The translations under genes were made by a program, and so were the position numbers. Below, one piece after another: positions 32,447 through 43,320 of a stretch of DNA of 64,000 bases (its first letter is position 1; every line of letters begins with the position of its first letter). The DNA lies in NCBI GenBank assembly GCA_958510825.1, contig OY294046.1:73231808-73295807 (forward strand). Direction: 5' to 3'. The DNA comes from Brachypterus glaber (lineage: Eukaryota > Arthropoda > Insecta > Coleoptera > Kateretidae). The notes under the pieces were generated by a model that was not told where the DNA came from, did not search any database, and worked only from the letters and a program-made list of their open reading frames with translations.

Positions 32447-32590
32447 AGTATATTATTTACCAAGTGAGAGAAGTTTAACATTTTTGACCTGCGTCAAATT
32501 GCGGGATGAGCGCGCTAGCGCGAAGCCCGCAAGACGCGGTCTAAAATGTTAAATCTTCACTCACGTGGAAAATATAGTATTTTTTTCACT
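32447..32590 (-). repeat. Hairpin end, family F (solo)
   Basis: Arms TTTAACATTTTTGACCTGCG and the near-complement enclose a CpG-rich centre with GCGCGCTAGCGCGC-like symmetry. Both sides carry ATAGTAT. On the minus strand it ends GGTAAATAATATACTATT, matching the terminal block of families A-D. Confidence 0.65.
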
Positions 32591-32794
32591 ACCAGTACAA
32601 TTAACTAGCTATTTATTTATTTTACTAAAATTTAATAAAAAAGCTTATAAATTTAAAATATCACGCTGGACGTTTGCGGCCATTAAAAAAAACAAATGAA
32701 TAACTTGACATTTCTAGCAGAAATTTTCTGGTGATCTGCTAAAAATATTAAGTTAGAAAGTGTTTCCGTGTTAAGTGTAATAAAATATATAAAA

Positions 32795-32923
32795 ATGGAA
32801 AGTGAAATGCAAAGTGATGATTCTGGTACTCCTCCAGAAATAAGGGAACAGGCGAAAACTGTGAGGGAGAATTTATTGCCTCAAAAATCAATATATGGGG
32901 GTTGTACCTCTAGTAATCTATGA
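32795..32923 (+). pseudogene. Crypton-like tyrosine recombinase, N-terminal remnant
   Basis: MESEMQSDDSGTPPEIRE, QAKTVRENLLPQKS, then ten unrelated residues and a stop. The pattern acidic leader, P-P-E-I-R, E-N-L-L-P-x-K-S is the usual start of insect Crypton-like recombinases (family memory, not a search). The sequence diverges immediately after K-S, so the DNA-binding and catalytic domains are lost. It lies 200 bases from hairpin F, which points the other way, so linkage of the two is uncertain. The leader upstream (32640-32794) may be the element's 5' UTR. Confidence 0.45.
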
Positions 32924-34518
32924 TCCTTAAGGTAATATATGGGTTGTATAATCTATGGTTGAATATGATGGACCAATGATTTTCACTTTTCGAAGTGTTT
33001 TTTGTAAAACATGTTTTATAGGTACTAATTTAGTTAATATTTTTTAATTTATCATGCAATAAATAAATTTGGTGCCTAAAGACACTTGCTATTTAATGTG
33101 ATTTAATAATTAAGTGAAACGTCAGATGCCGAAACAGCTGAATAAAAATTCATTATTAACCATGGTGCAATTTCATTATTTTTAGAACCTCTGACGTCAT
33201 AGGTAGAGGAATAATATTTCTACCAATGAAAAGAACAGTAATAAAGATGTGGTTTTAGGCTGGTGGTGAAAAATAGCTATTTTCCTAACAAGTGCGGAAA
33301 TGCCTCTTTACACATGCGTTAGGTACCATACTTTTCCTACGAGCAGGGTTAAAATAAAACATACTTTTATATTTTATTAAATAAATCGAAATAAATTTTA
33401 TTTTTATAATTTTTCAATAAGAAAATCAATTCAGTTAAGAAATTTGAACATGTTATTATGAATAAATATAACAAGAATAACACAACGCAATTAAGAAATT
33501 AAACAATATTTATGCGTGCGGAAAGAGTGATTTTTCCGCTCGTAGGAAAAATTCATTTCATGCACGGAGGTGAAAAATGGGAAAGCTCTTTTACTGGGCT
33601 GTGTATCCTAAAATAGTTTAGTGTTAATGGTTGAGGAACCCGTATATTAAATACTGTTTGTTAAAATTTCGGTTACGCCAAAAGTAAATCAAATTGTTGT
33701 TCCTAAGGTCACTTGGTTTGTTTTGTGTATTTTAGTGTATGGTCGGTTTGCGGGTTTTCAGGGGAAAACTTCCAGAAACCCAAATGACTAACCACCAAAA
33801 CATCAGTCAAAATAACAACTGATTGACCTTGTTTTTCACCTGAAAACTTTAGCAAAGCCTTATGAAAATTGTAGTCTTCATACAGAGATTATTATAGGAA
33901 AAGCCTTTGTGTTATTTTGTTGCCATGCTCGGTTTAGTCGAGATCTGGTAGAAGATAGTACCACTTGTTTGATTGTATCCAGATTATAGATATTGTTCTA
34001 TTAAAAGTTTTTTCTGTTTTTAAACAAGATTTTCAATTTTATCGACACGCGAGACCTGCTTTTAATAACCTTTGTTGTACTGAACGCAATTCAAATTAAC
34101 GTTCTCTACTAATTAACCTAACATTAAACAAAAACATTTTAAAATTACGTTGAATTATACCACAAACCAATAAAATAAATGGAGTGACTAATCATACACA
34201 TGTATGTATGAATTGCTCTGAAGCTATTCGTACACACAGTGTTTATGAACAGCGCCAGTACTCTTATTGGCGACTTAATTAGCTATGACAGTACGGATCC
34301 TTGATGTACACCAAATCTTTTAAATATTAGCTGTTTTAATTACTGAATTTTTTAGCGTTATGTAGCTACAATGTCATGGTATTTAAAATATCTATAAAGT
34401 TTATTAATTTCTCAAAAAAATATATACTTACCTTAAATACAGAAAATAATAAAATTAAGAATTAAAATAATAAAATTTATATTTTTTGGCTGGTCCGAAC
34501 CTTCATTTCTATATATTT
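32924..34518. other. No recognised gene; one fold-back pair
   Basis: CTTTTCCTACGAGC (about 33334) and GCTCGTAGGAAAA (about 33537) are inverted and enclose AT-rich sequence, suggesting a decayed fold-back element at 33240-33605. Nothing else is supported. Confidence 0.4.
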
Positions 34519-35095
34519 TGGTTTGCCAGACTAACATCTCTACTCTAAATTTCTCTACTTCATAACATCCCTACTCCATAACATCCCTACTCCATAACAT
34601 TCCTACTCCACAACAACTCTACTCCGTAACATCTCTACTCCATAACAACTCTACTCCGTAACAACTCTACTCCACACTATATGCACTTTATTAGCCACTT
34701 AATAATAAATGACCGGTTCGCAGAACATAGAACCTTCTTGTAGATGATTTTATTTTTTTCCCAGAAAACGTTCATCTTTAAATTCAAATCTTAAACAATC
34801 ACAAATGAATAATTCTAAAAGTCACATTGTCCGCGTACTCTTAACATGCACTAATAGGTAAGTAATTAATACACTAAATTCATATTTGACAGTGATTTAG
34901 CATGACAAATATTTTTTTGAGTTAAATCAAGTGGCTAATCGAGTGCATATAGTGCGGAATAGAGTTGTTATGCAGTAGAGATGTTATGGAATAGAGATGT
35001 TACGGAGTAGAATTGTTGTGGAGTAGGGATGTTATGGAGTAGGGATGTTAGGAAGTAGAGAAATTTAGAGTAGAGATTTTAGTCTGCCTTTTGGT
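34519..35095. mobile_element. Foldback-type element with minisatellite arms
   Basis: The left arm consists of about nine imperfect copies of a 16-17-bp unit like CTCTACTCCATAACAT. The right arm is the inverse (GGAGTAGGGATGTTATG units). The outermost bases TTTGCCAGACTAA and its complement TTAGTCTGCC-type end are shared. Long inverted repeats built from tandem units are the hallmark of Foldback/Galileo-like elements. The middle (34690-34950) is non-coding. Confidence 0.75.
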
Positions 35096-35310
35096 TTTGG
35101 CTTGTATAATTCTTTAATTCCTTGCCAATTTTTATTATGTTATGACCAAATCTGGTAAATGTATTGTTAAAATTGATTTTTCTTGCTGACTTAAATGAAT
35201 CATGTTGACACATTTAAATGTGTCAAAGTGTCAAATATTTGACTCTTGAAAAAATTATGTTTCAAACAAGATGACTTTACTTATACTTAGTTTTAGATAT
35301 TCGTGACTTA

Positions 35311-35875
35311 TACTCCGTCCAGTATACAAGATAGGGGGCGCGGCCCGTTTTACACCACAGAGCGCATAAATAGCATAATTATGCATAAATCGTAGTGTAT
35401 CAAAAATTTAACAGATGTCGGGAATGTTTTCCTGGGAGTGGCCTATCCAAAGACATATTGCATAAGAATGCGATGCCAGGATTGGCTTGATGTATCATCA
35501 TGTATCTTGTAATGGTTGTTATGCGAGCCTCTGGATAGGCCTTAAGTTGTAATTGTAACCTAAAAATTTGACGTTTTCCTTGTGTTTATTATAATTTACG
35601 TTTGTACAATATGCAGAATATGCTAATTTAGTGTGAGTGTATGAAGAATAAACCAAAAAGTTACCTTTTTCAATACCATACAAAATGACATTAAGTATAA
35701 GCATTTTTTTATGCAACTTTCTCTTCTTTTATTAGCTTTAACGACCGTCAATCATTGTCATAGACAAAAAATGTCACAATATTTTATATGTTAAAAGGTA
35801 CGAGTTTTTAACCAATGATGTAGCTTAAAAATCGCGGGAATTTTAAACTCGTATCTTGCATAATTGGACGGACTA
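35311..35875. mobile_element. Tc1/mariner-like MITE, 565 bp
   Basis: The ends TACTCCGTCCAGTATAC and TAGTCCGTCCAATTATG (read inward) share TCCGTCCA and CAAGATA. TA flanks both sides (35309-35310 and 35876-35877). The 65-codon frame inside is not transposase-like. Confidence 0.75.
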
Positions 35876-35877
35876 TA

Positions 35878-36444
35878 GTCAAGTAATCATCTGACTTTTA
35901 TGATCAGCCAAATTTTGGGTGTACAAGCTAATTATATGCCAATGGTACAAGCACTTCACTAGTTATTGGACTGTTTAACCGTAAACTTCAACGCCTTCTA
36001 CAGCTAAAAAAATATTATTAAAAGATTTTAGAATTATTGTGATTTACTTAAATACTATATTTAGACAAAAAGTTCAATTTGTAATGGCAAAAATCCTATT
36101 TTTTGTAATTTAAAAAGAATTTTTTTGGCAAAAATGGTTTCGTCTTAAATTAATATATTCTGTTGTTATTTATCGTTTTTATGTATCGCTCGTTTTTTTA
36201 GACTGCTCACATAATATCGGTTCAACGCATTCATACAAACTATGTGAACGACTAGTCACTCCGTAAAATAAAACTATTATTATTTTAGTTTTTTCGACAA
36301 TTTTAAATTCACGTTTTGTTTTCCAGATTTTAAATAGGGATATTTTAGCACGGATGTATTAAATTGAATCGAGTTTTCGATTAAGTAGGTCACGTGATAT
36401 TACTAGTTTAGTTTAGGGTGAACTTTTAACAATAACCAAATTTT
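35878..36444. other. No recognised gene
   Basis: AT-rich; nothing supported. Confidence 0.45.
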
Positions 36445-37234
36445 ACATCGGCACTTAGTGCTACTAAGAGTGCCGATGTATTGAAATCTTCGCCGAAAAG
36501 TTAAAATCTTTGACCACGTTTTTTTTTCAAATTTCTCGACGTTTTAGACCATTCTGAGTCGAAAAAAGTAAAAAAAAAATTTGCGTCCGTCTGTCTGTCT
36601 GTCTGTCTTTCTGTCTGTCTGGGTGTAAACTCTCTAACTCCATTTCTACATGAGATATCGACTTGCGGTTTTTTGCATATCTGTCTGTCTGGGTGTAAAC
36701 TCTCTAACTCCATTTCTACATGAGATATCGACTTGCGGTTTTTTGCATATTGTTTCTTATCGTATTCCGAAAAGCTCATTAGATTTTGGAGATAAACGAT
36801 TGGGGGTAAGTGGGTAAAAATAGGGTAAAACTCCTATTTTTAGCGTTTTTGTTTATAATTAAGACAATTATTGTATTTGGTTAATTTAGCACTTATATAA
36901 AAGATAATTTTAAATTGGTCAAAAAATGTTATAAACAACGTTTTCCTAAAACGCATTGTTTTCGAGATATTGGCGTTTAAAGTAGTAAAAGGTTTTTTCA
37001 GCATATCTCACATATTTGTAACCCGATGTCAAAAAATTATATTTTAAGTAAAAGCTCTTTTTAAGCCCTATAAAAAATGTTATATACAGTTTTTTTGCTA
37101 GAATATAATGTTTTAAAGATACAGAATTTAAAATCAAACAAAACACCTAGTTTGAAATTTGCAAACTAGATGGCTCTAGTGTACAATAGTGCCTATGTTT
37201 TGACAGGGTGCTTGCAACGTTTCATCTAGTTTTC
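36445..37234 (+). mobile_element. Repeat family G copy 3, with internal duplication
   Basis: Complete ends as in the other copies. A perfect 70-bp tandem duplication (36611-36680 and 36681-36750) begins at the GTCT microsatellite. It carries the recurrent minus-strand frame at 36946-37146. Confidence 0.85.
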
Positions 37235-37669
37235 TAAACTGCAAACTTGGGTGAGCAGAAACAAAAATCAAAAAATCCACAATTTTTTTTTTATCTCCTT
37301 TGACCCTTATTACACAATTTTTGTCGAGAAATTTTTCTGCATAAACCCTGTTGTTTTTACTAGCCCATTATTTTCCCAGGGGAAAATATAACTATATTTA
37401 TGCGTGTTGGTAATACACTGAAAAAAATGATGTTCTTGGCTCATAGTAGTCAACACTCTTGGCAGTTATTCTTTTAGCTTAAAAGATGTGTATCTTCAAA
37501 CAACAATATTTATCTTGTCCCAAGAAAAGTGTCGCTTTTGAAATATTTTTAAAATTCTCTTGGACCTGGTGCATTTGAGGCAAAAACCCTTTATCTTATT
37601 TTAGATTTTAAGCTTTCACGGCCATTAAGATATAAAGAACTTTCACTTTCGGGTTTAGACCGTGTTAAT

Positions 37670-37728
37670 GGATTTTCACTTTCCGACGTTTCGTCTCTTA
37701 CTACTAGAGACATCTTCAGGGATTAATC
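37670..37728 (-). ncRNA. Hammerhead-like motif at Penelope-like 3' end, left arm
   Basis: The minus strand reads as the right-arm motif (39022-39080): CUGAAGA, stem GUCUCU/AGAGAC, GAAACGUC. Stem III is minimal (A-U closing a two-base loop), as reported for Penelope-like element hammerheads, so activity may need dimerisation. Confidence 0.55.
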
Positions 37729-37762
37729 TGAAACTAAGTTTCGAATCAACTTGTGTCACTAT

Positions 37763-38203
37763 TTATGACGAGTTGTGGTTATTCACCCGTGACGAGCTTT
37801 TTCCTATCAAAGACTTCCATATTGCAGGTAAGTGGTAACCAGTGTCCCGATTGATATTGTTAGGATGCTTGATGATTTCTATCGATTCCCGTATCTTCCT
37901 TGGCATTTTTCTGTTTTCTGTTAATATTTGTTTTGTTTCAAACAGATTGATTTTATGACTTGTTTCATGTACATGTTCGGCTACTGCCGATAAGGAAATT
38001 TGTTTCTTTCTTATATTGCGCTCATGCTCTTGAAGTCTTGTAGAAATTTTTCTCTTAGTTTCACCTATGTAAACCGTACCACAGGAGCAGGGTATTTTAT
38101 ATACGCCTTTTGAACTCGGGGGTATTTTGTCTTTTGTTGAAGTCAAACATTGACCTAATTTTTGGTTGGACCGAAATATAGGCTTAATATTTGACTTCTT
38201 CAA
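37763..38203 (-). pseudogene. Penelope-like element GIY-YIG endonuclease, left arm
   Basis: A 146-residue frame. LLKKSNIKPIFRSNQ-type linker residues precede the nuclease, which starts GVYKIPCSCGTVYIGET (GIY-YIG equivalents G-V-Y and Y-I-G). It continues RKISTRLQEHERNIRKK with the catalytic arginine, then AEHVHETSHKINLFETK. The CSCG insertion in the first strand is diagnostic of Penelope-like endonucleases. The frame runs to the natural-looking end VNNHNSS. Upstream, a TAG replaces a tyrosine codon present in the right arm (near 38310), separating it from residual reverse-transcriptase sequence. The RT core is missing. Confidence 0.85.
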
Positions 38204-38404
38204 AAGTTTACCTATTTTATCCGTGATACCGCTTACATAGGGAAGTATAACTTGTGTCTGTCTGTCATTGTCACTACTGTCCTGTTGTTTGGGTCTGGGA
38301 TTTCTCTATTTGTATATGGTCTTATTAATGTCTTTTTTGGTATAACCGTTCATGGTCAAGGCTTTGGTTAGTTAGACACAGAACTCCTTAAACTAACCAA
38401 AGCC

Positions 38405-38890
38405 TTGACCATGAACGGTTATACCAAAAAAGACATTAATAAGACCATATACAAATACAGAAATCCCAGACCCAAACAACAGGACAATAGTGACAATGAC
38501 AGACAGACACAAGTTATACTTCCCTATGTAAGCGGTATCACGGATAAAATAGGTAAACTTTTGAAGAAGTCAAATATTAAGCCTATATTTCGGTCCAACC
38601 AAAAATTAGGTCAATGTTTGACTTCAACAAAAGACAAAATACCCCTGAGTTCAGAAGGCGTATATAAAATACCCTGCTCCTGTGGTACGGTTTACATAGG
38701 TGAAACTAAGAGAAAAATTTCTACAAGACTTCAAGAGCATGAACGCAATATAAGAAAGAAACAAATTTCCTTATCGGCAGTAGCCGAACATGTACATGAA
38801 ACAGGTCATAAAATCAATTTGTCTGAAACAAAACAAATATTAACAGAAAACAGAAAAATGCCAAGGAAGAGAAATCATCAAGCATCCTAA
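38405..38890 (+). pseudogene. Penelope-like element RT end plus GIY-YIG endonuclease, right arm
   Basis: 161 residues. The N-terminal part contains ILPYVSGITDKIGKLLKKSN, the C-terminal edge of the Penelope-like reverse transcriptase. Then comes the same GVYKIPCSCGTVYIGET nuclease with RKISTRLQEHER and the AEHVHETGH block. A 14-base deletion relative to the left arm, after MPRK near 38870, shifts the frame and truncates the C-terminus. The two arms therefore carry different lesions and neither encodes a whole enzyme. Confidence 0.85.
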
Positions 38891-39021
38891 CAATATCAAT
38901 CGGGACACTGGTTACCACTTACCTGCAATATGGAAGTCTTTGATAGGAAAAACCTCGTCACGGGTGAATAACCACAACTCGTCATAAATAGTGACACAAG
39001 TTGATTCGAAACTTAGTTTCA

Positions 39022-39080
39022 GATTAATCCCTGAAGATGTCTCTAGTAGTAAGAGACGAAACGTCGGAAAGTGAAAATCC
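39022..39080 (+). ncRNA. Hammerhead-like motif at Penelope-like 3' end, right arm
   Basis: CUGAAGA core at 39031, an unpaired U, stem II GUCUCU with AGAGAC around AGUAGUA, then GAA and ACGUC. Stem I can pair UCC/GGA and, beyond an internal loop, GAUU/AAUC. Core bases C3-A9, G12-A14 and C17 are all present. Stem III is only one pair. Compare the longer stem III of the retrozyme ribozymes. Confidence 0.6.
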
Positions 39081-39136
39081 ATTAACACGGTCTAAACCCG
39101 AAAGTGAAAGTTCTTTATACCCTTTATCTTGTTTTA

Positions 39137-39879
39137 AGATTGTTAAAAATTTAATCAATTTAAAATACTTTGGCCCAAGATATTTTCTTCTGAGACAAGA
39201 CTACTTGCATTTCACACAAAATCAAAGAATTTTAAGTTAAAGAATCAGAAGGTTCCTGGCAAGTGAATTATATTTTCATATTAAGAGAAGGCGCTTTTGG
39301 ACGTATTCAAGAGTGCGAATCATTTGGCCTAATTTCATCCTCTTTTCAGTGTACATTTCCTAAATTTGCCCATGTGGGCTGTGCAATGTATCAGAAATTA
39401 GTTTGCCTTTTCTGCATTGCATGATTTATATGTGTCAAAGATGGCTGATTTGGATCGTAATAGGTAGTATAGTTTTTACTCTTCTTCGTCTTCTTTCTTA
39501 ATGCGTGTGCATCCTTAAATCACTCGCAGCAATCAATTATATCGGAATAGAATACAATTAAAGTGTTCTGGCAACAATTTATAGCTAATATAATTTAAAG
39601 TTGAGGTTCAAACTTACAACCAGTAATTTAGCTCTTGCTCGTGTTATATGCACGTTATTGTATAACATAAATGCGTAATTTCTACAGATGCAAAGCGAGG
39701 TTTGATTTTTCAAAACTACCTAAATATGTAGATTTGAAAATACTCATTATTCTATATAATAAACGTATGATAATCTTAAAATATTTATTAAAATACACTG
39801 CCCAGTAAAAGAGGTTTTCCATTTTTACCCTCCGCGCGTAAAATGGATTTTTTATAATCAGATTTACTTTCAGCAAACC
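39137..39879. other. No recognised gene
   Basis: AT-rich; nothing supported beyond the target duplication at its left edge. Confidence 0.45.
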
Positions 39880-40300
39880 TTGATATACCAATTTTCACGA
39901 AAACTACTCCCCGCCCTTGGATTAAAAAAAAAAATATTTCAAGATTTAATTTTAGCGACCTCAGAAACCTTAAAAACGCCTACATAGCAATTTTCAATTT
40001 TTTCTAAAACAAATGTATTTTCCCCCATTTCCCTCTTGCCGCAAGCCAATGTTCACCAAAAACAATCCCTACCGAGAACTTCTGGTAACATACCTTATGC
40101 CAAATTTTAGGTCCCTAGCTTAAAGCGTTCTTAAGGTATCGTGCATACAAAATTTCCCAGAACAGAACGATTGACCGAACAATCGACGGACCGATCGACA
40201 TTTTTTTTGCACGAAATTGATTTATATCAACATAAAATGTCTTAAAACGCAAAAATACGCTAAAAAAACTTGAAAATTTTTGCACGAATTATTTTTTAAA
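39880..40300 (+). repeat. Dispersed repeat family O copy 2
   Basis: Diverged copy of 14480-14930, sharing block order throughout (for example CTTAAAGCGTTCTTAAG and GAAAATTTTTGCACGAAT). Confidence 0.65.
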
Positions 40301-40641
40301 CGGTTAATGACCAGCGCTAAATTGTAAACATTTATTCCTGGACCAGAGGATTGTTTTATTAAAGGGAAGGTTCATATATTTTTTTTTTAAGTTGCAATGA
40401 AGGAGTTTTAAGGAAGAAAAAAATTTTGTTTTCGAGGGACCAGACCAGACCTGGGAGACCCACACAACTTGGAACATTACCAACCAGATGTGTACCATAC
40501 ACACGGTCCGTGCAGAAAACAGGGTGTGCACCAATATGGTAACCTGTTAAGAGCGCAAAATGACTGATTTCTGCTTGAGCGTGGAATTTTCTGTTATTAT
40601 TCCAAAGCTTTTCTACCCAATATTTTTGGATGGTATTATTT
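40301..40641. other. No recognised gene
   Basis: A 76-codon minus-strand frame (40304-40534) is open but has no recognisable domain. Confidence 0.4.
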
Positions 40642-41357
40642 ACATCGGCACTTAGTGCTACTAAGAGTGCAGATGTATTGAAATCTTCGCCGAAAAGTCA
40701 AAATCTTTGACCACGTCTTTTTCACATTTCTCTACGTTTTAGACCATTCTGAGTCGAAATCAGTAAACAAAATTTTTGCGTCCATCTGTCTGTCTGTCTG
40801 TCTGTCTGTCTGGGTGTAAATTCTCTAACTCCATTTCTACATGAGATATCGATTTGCGGTTTTTTGCATATTGTTTCTTATCGTATTCCGAAGAGCTGAT
40901 TAGATTTTGTGTGTTAACGATTGGGGGTAAGGGGATAAAAATAGGGTAAAACTCCTATTTTTAGCGTTTTTTTGTTTATAATTAAGGCAATTATTATTGT
41001 ATTTGGTTAATTTAGCACTTATAAAAAGATAATTTTAAATTGGTCAAAAAATGTTATATACAACGTTTTCCTAAATCGCATTTTTTTCGAGACATTGGCG
41101 TTTAAAGCAGTAAAAGGTTTTTTTAGCATAACTCACATATTTATAACCCGATTTCAAAAAATTATATTTTAAATAAAAGCTCTTTTTAACCCCTATAAAA
41201 AATGTTATATACAGTTTTTTGCTAGAATATAATGTTTTAAAGATAGATAATTTAAAATCAAACAAAACACCTAGTTTGAAATTTGCAAACTAGATGGCTC
41301 AAGTGTACAATAGTGCCGATGTTTTGACAGGGTGCTTGCAACTTTTCATCTATTTTT
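40642..41357 (+). mobile_element. Repeat family G copy 4
   Basis: Complete copy. The end hairpin has one change (AGTGCAGATGT). Short GTCT run at 40787-40812. It carries the recurrent minus-strand frame at 41071-41265. Confidence 0.85.
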
Positions 41358-41789
41358 GATTAAAATCAATAAAAGAAAACACTATTATTTTAAAGGCTCG
41401 ATTAATTTAATATTTAAGCCGGGTTTTGCACTAAAAGGCCTCAAATAATTGAGGAATGGTACATACGACTTTAGTTAGAAGTTGGAGAACCAAGATAGGT
41501 CGTGTTTCGTCTAGGACTAACACATAAGCAATTTGTTGCAGAAGCTTATGCTGTTACGAACGACTGAGTTCATCACTAATTGGCTTTCCACCACATGTTA
41601 TAATCTGACACGAAACAAAATTGTGCTCTGATAAAGCCTTTTGTCTTTCGGCTCCGAGATTTTCAGTTGTATCCGTACACAACAAAAAGCTTCTGAGTTT
41701 ATAACTACTTTGCATGTCAGATTCACATACTTAGAATTACTCACTTTACCTAATTTATTTGTGAAAAAAGTCCAAAAAAGCGAAAACAA
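41358..41789. other. No recognised gene
   Basis: Mixed composition, no supported reading frame or repeat. Confidence 0.4.
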
Positions 41790-42086
41790 TAGTTATTTAT
41801 GGTACTAGTGGGTAAAGTAAGATGTTGTCCACGAGAGAATGTTTGACCCACGACGCCGTAGGCCGAGTAACCAAGCCACCCATTTTAACACGGTAAAACA
41901 TAACCTAATCACAAAATTTTGTAGAAAATTAAACTTTAAACCGACGTTCACAATTGCACGGCAAACGTTAAGAGATAGACTTTCGTCTGTTGCCAACCCA
42001 AAAGAAAAAAAAGTAGAGACCTCTTATGGGCCTATAAGAACACGCAAAATGCGTGTGATTATGAGCTTATAAGAGTCGCAAAATAG
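41790..42086 (-). mobile_element. Chimera of family B terminus and family A 5' half
   Basis: 41790-41873 is a diverged family B 3' end (AATAGTTATTTATGG, ACTAGTGGGTAAAG, and a CpG-rich loop with GACGCCGTAGGCCGAG). It is joined without a gap to the 5' half of family A (41874-42086, ending GCGACTCTTATAAG on the minus strand). Family A's own stem-loop is missing. The plus-strand frame 41839-42072 is a shadow. Confidence 0.7.
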
Positions 42087-42838
42087 AAAAAATTATGAAA
42101 AAAACTTGGGTTATATGAAATTTGAGCTAAAAATTGTTTCCAGACCGGTGTGAATTGTTAGTTTTACTGTACAACACATGTACATTCTCATAGTTTCGCT
42201 TAGATTCCAGTGGTCAAAGTGATCTCATTTCGGCCACGGTTAAGTAATTCATGCAACCTGCAGGAAGCATCCTGCTCATCCTTTGCAATTTCCTAGCACT
42301 CTTACACCGCACCGTGCATTATTTAGTAGCACTCAGATACGGTCCAGTCGCCTTGGTCCATTTACAATCTTTTAAAACATATCTACCATCTATATTTTAT
42401 CGTAAAATGGGATTTTTTGCAGATTGCCATTGGCAGAAATGAACCGTTTCGGACTTCAAAGGAGATTTGTTGCCTAATTTACTACTTAATATTTTATTTT
42501 CAGGAAATATTACCACTTTAACCGCTATCATATATATTTACATCTAAAATACCGTCAATATTATACTTTTATATCGAATTCCTGAATACTAAATGGACCG
42601 AAATAAGCCTTTTTCAAAGATGAGAGATTAAGTTTTTTATGCTGATATAATTGACATTATTTTTTAGCTATACTATAGTATAGTTCCAATAAAACGTGCA
42701 GTGACTGATTTGAGAGAGCATGGTACAGAGCGTAGATCATACTAATTCGGGTGCGTTTCGAGTAATTTCGGTCTGATTCGTCTAAGGAATCTCTGCAGCA
42801 TAGCATAGAGTTAGGTATGTTTCATTGGAATTCCAATA
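42087..42838. other. No recognised gene
   Basis: A 63-codon plus-strand frame (42251-42442) begins with a hydrophobic stretch but shows no other support. The rest is AT-rich. Confidence 0.4.
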
Positions 42839-43056
42839 TATAGTAGAGAAAAAGAGGCAAGTCGCCTGCAAAACAACTTTACACTACGATATTTGAAGAA
42901 ATCTTTGACATAGAGACTTGAAATTTGGAACACATTTAGTTTACTACTTAAAATCTTTGTTCCAAATTTCATTTCATTTCACTGGGTCAAAGCGTTTTTA
43001 AAATATCGTAGTGTAAACTTGTTTTACAAGCGACTCGCATCTTTTTCTCTTCTATT
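42839..43056. mobile_element. Long-TIR MITE, about 218 bp
   Basis: Arms of about 56 bases are inverted with few mismatches: AGTAGAGAAAAAGAGGC, TTTACACTACGATATTT and their complements. The central 100 bases are non-coding. Superfamily unknown. Confidence 0.75.
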
Positions 43057-43101
43057 GTAAAGCTTTATTTTATTAGTGTATTCACTGTTTAATGTTTGCA
43101 G

Positions 43102-43280
43102 AATAGTATATTCTATAACTATTATGGAATAGACATGATGTATGTTTATTTATTTATTTATTTATTATATACCTTATTGTAATATTTGTTCAATTACCGT
43201 TTGTGACTAGTTTTCGTGTTTAAGATGGTTTATTCCTTTTTGTATAATGGACATTCTGTTTTACCTATGAAAATAAAGGC

Positions 43281-43320
<40 letters not shown>

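Larger units (their letters stand above)
37604..39118. mobile_element. Inverted pair of truncated Penelope-like elements
   Basis: Two arms (about 37631-38373 minus and 38391-39118 plus) are head to head around a 17-bp spacer (38374-38390). Each encodes the same C-terminal part of a Penelope-like polyprotein, including the GIY-YIG endonuclease. The block is flanked by an 18-bp direct repeat with one mismatch, ACCCTTTATCTT at 37586 and 39119, a probable target duplication. Inverted, 5'-truncated pairs and variable-length duplications are known for this class. Both arms have independent coding lesions. Confidence 0.88.

Noticed and set aside
34519..35095. CRISPR array
   Set aside because: The repeated units are contiguous with no unique spacers and are mirrored in inverted orientation in a eukaryotic context, so it is a Foldback-type element.
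40642..41357. Family G as a Helitron (CATCTAGTTTT end, terminal hairpin)
   Set aside because: The hairpin is at the opposite end from the CTAG and there is no 5' TC signature, so the Helitron model does not fit.
42251..42442. 63-codon frame with a hydrophobic start
   Set aside because: Looks like a signal peptide, but there is no splice site, composition shift or recognised domain to support it.
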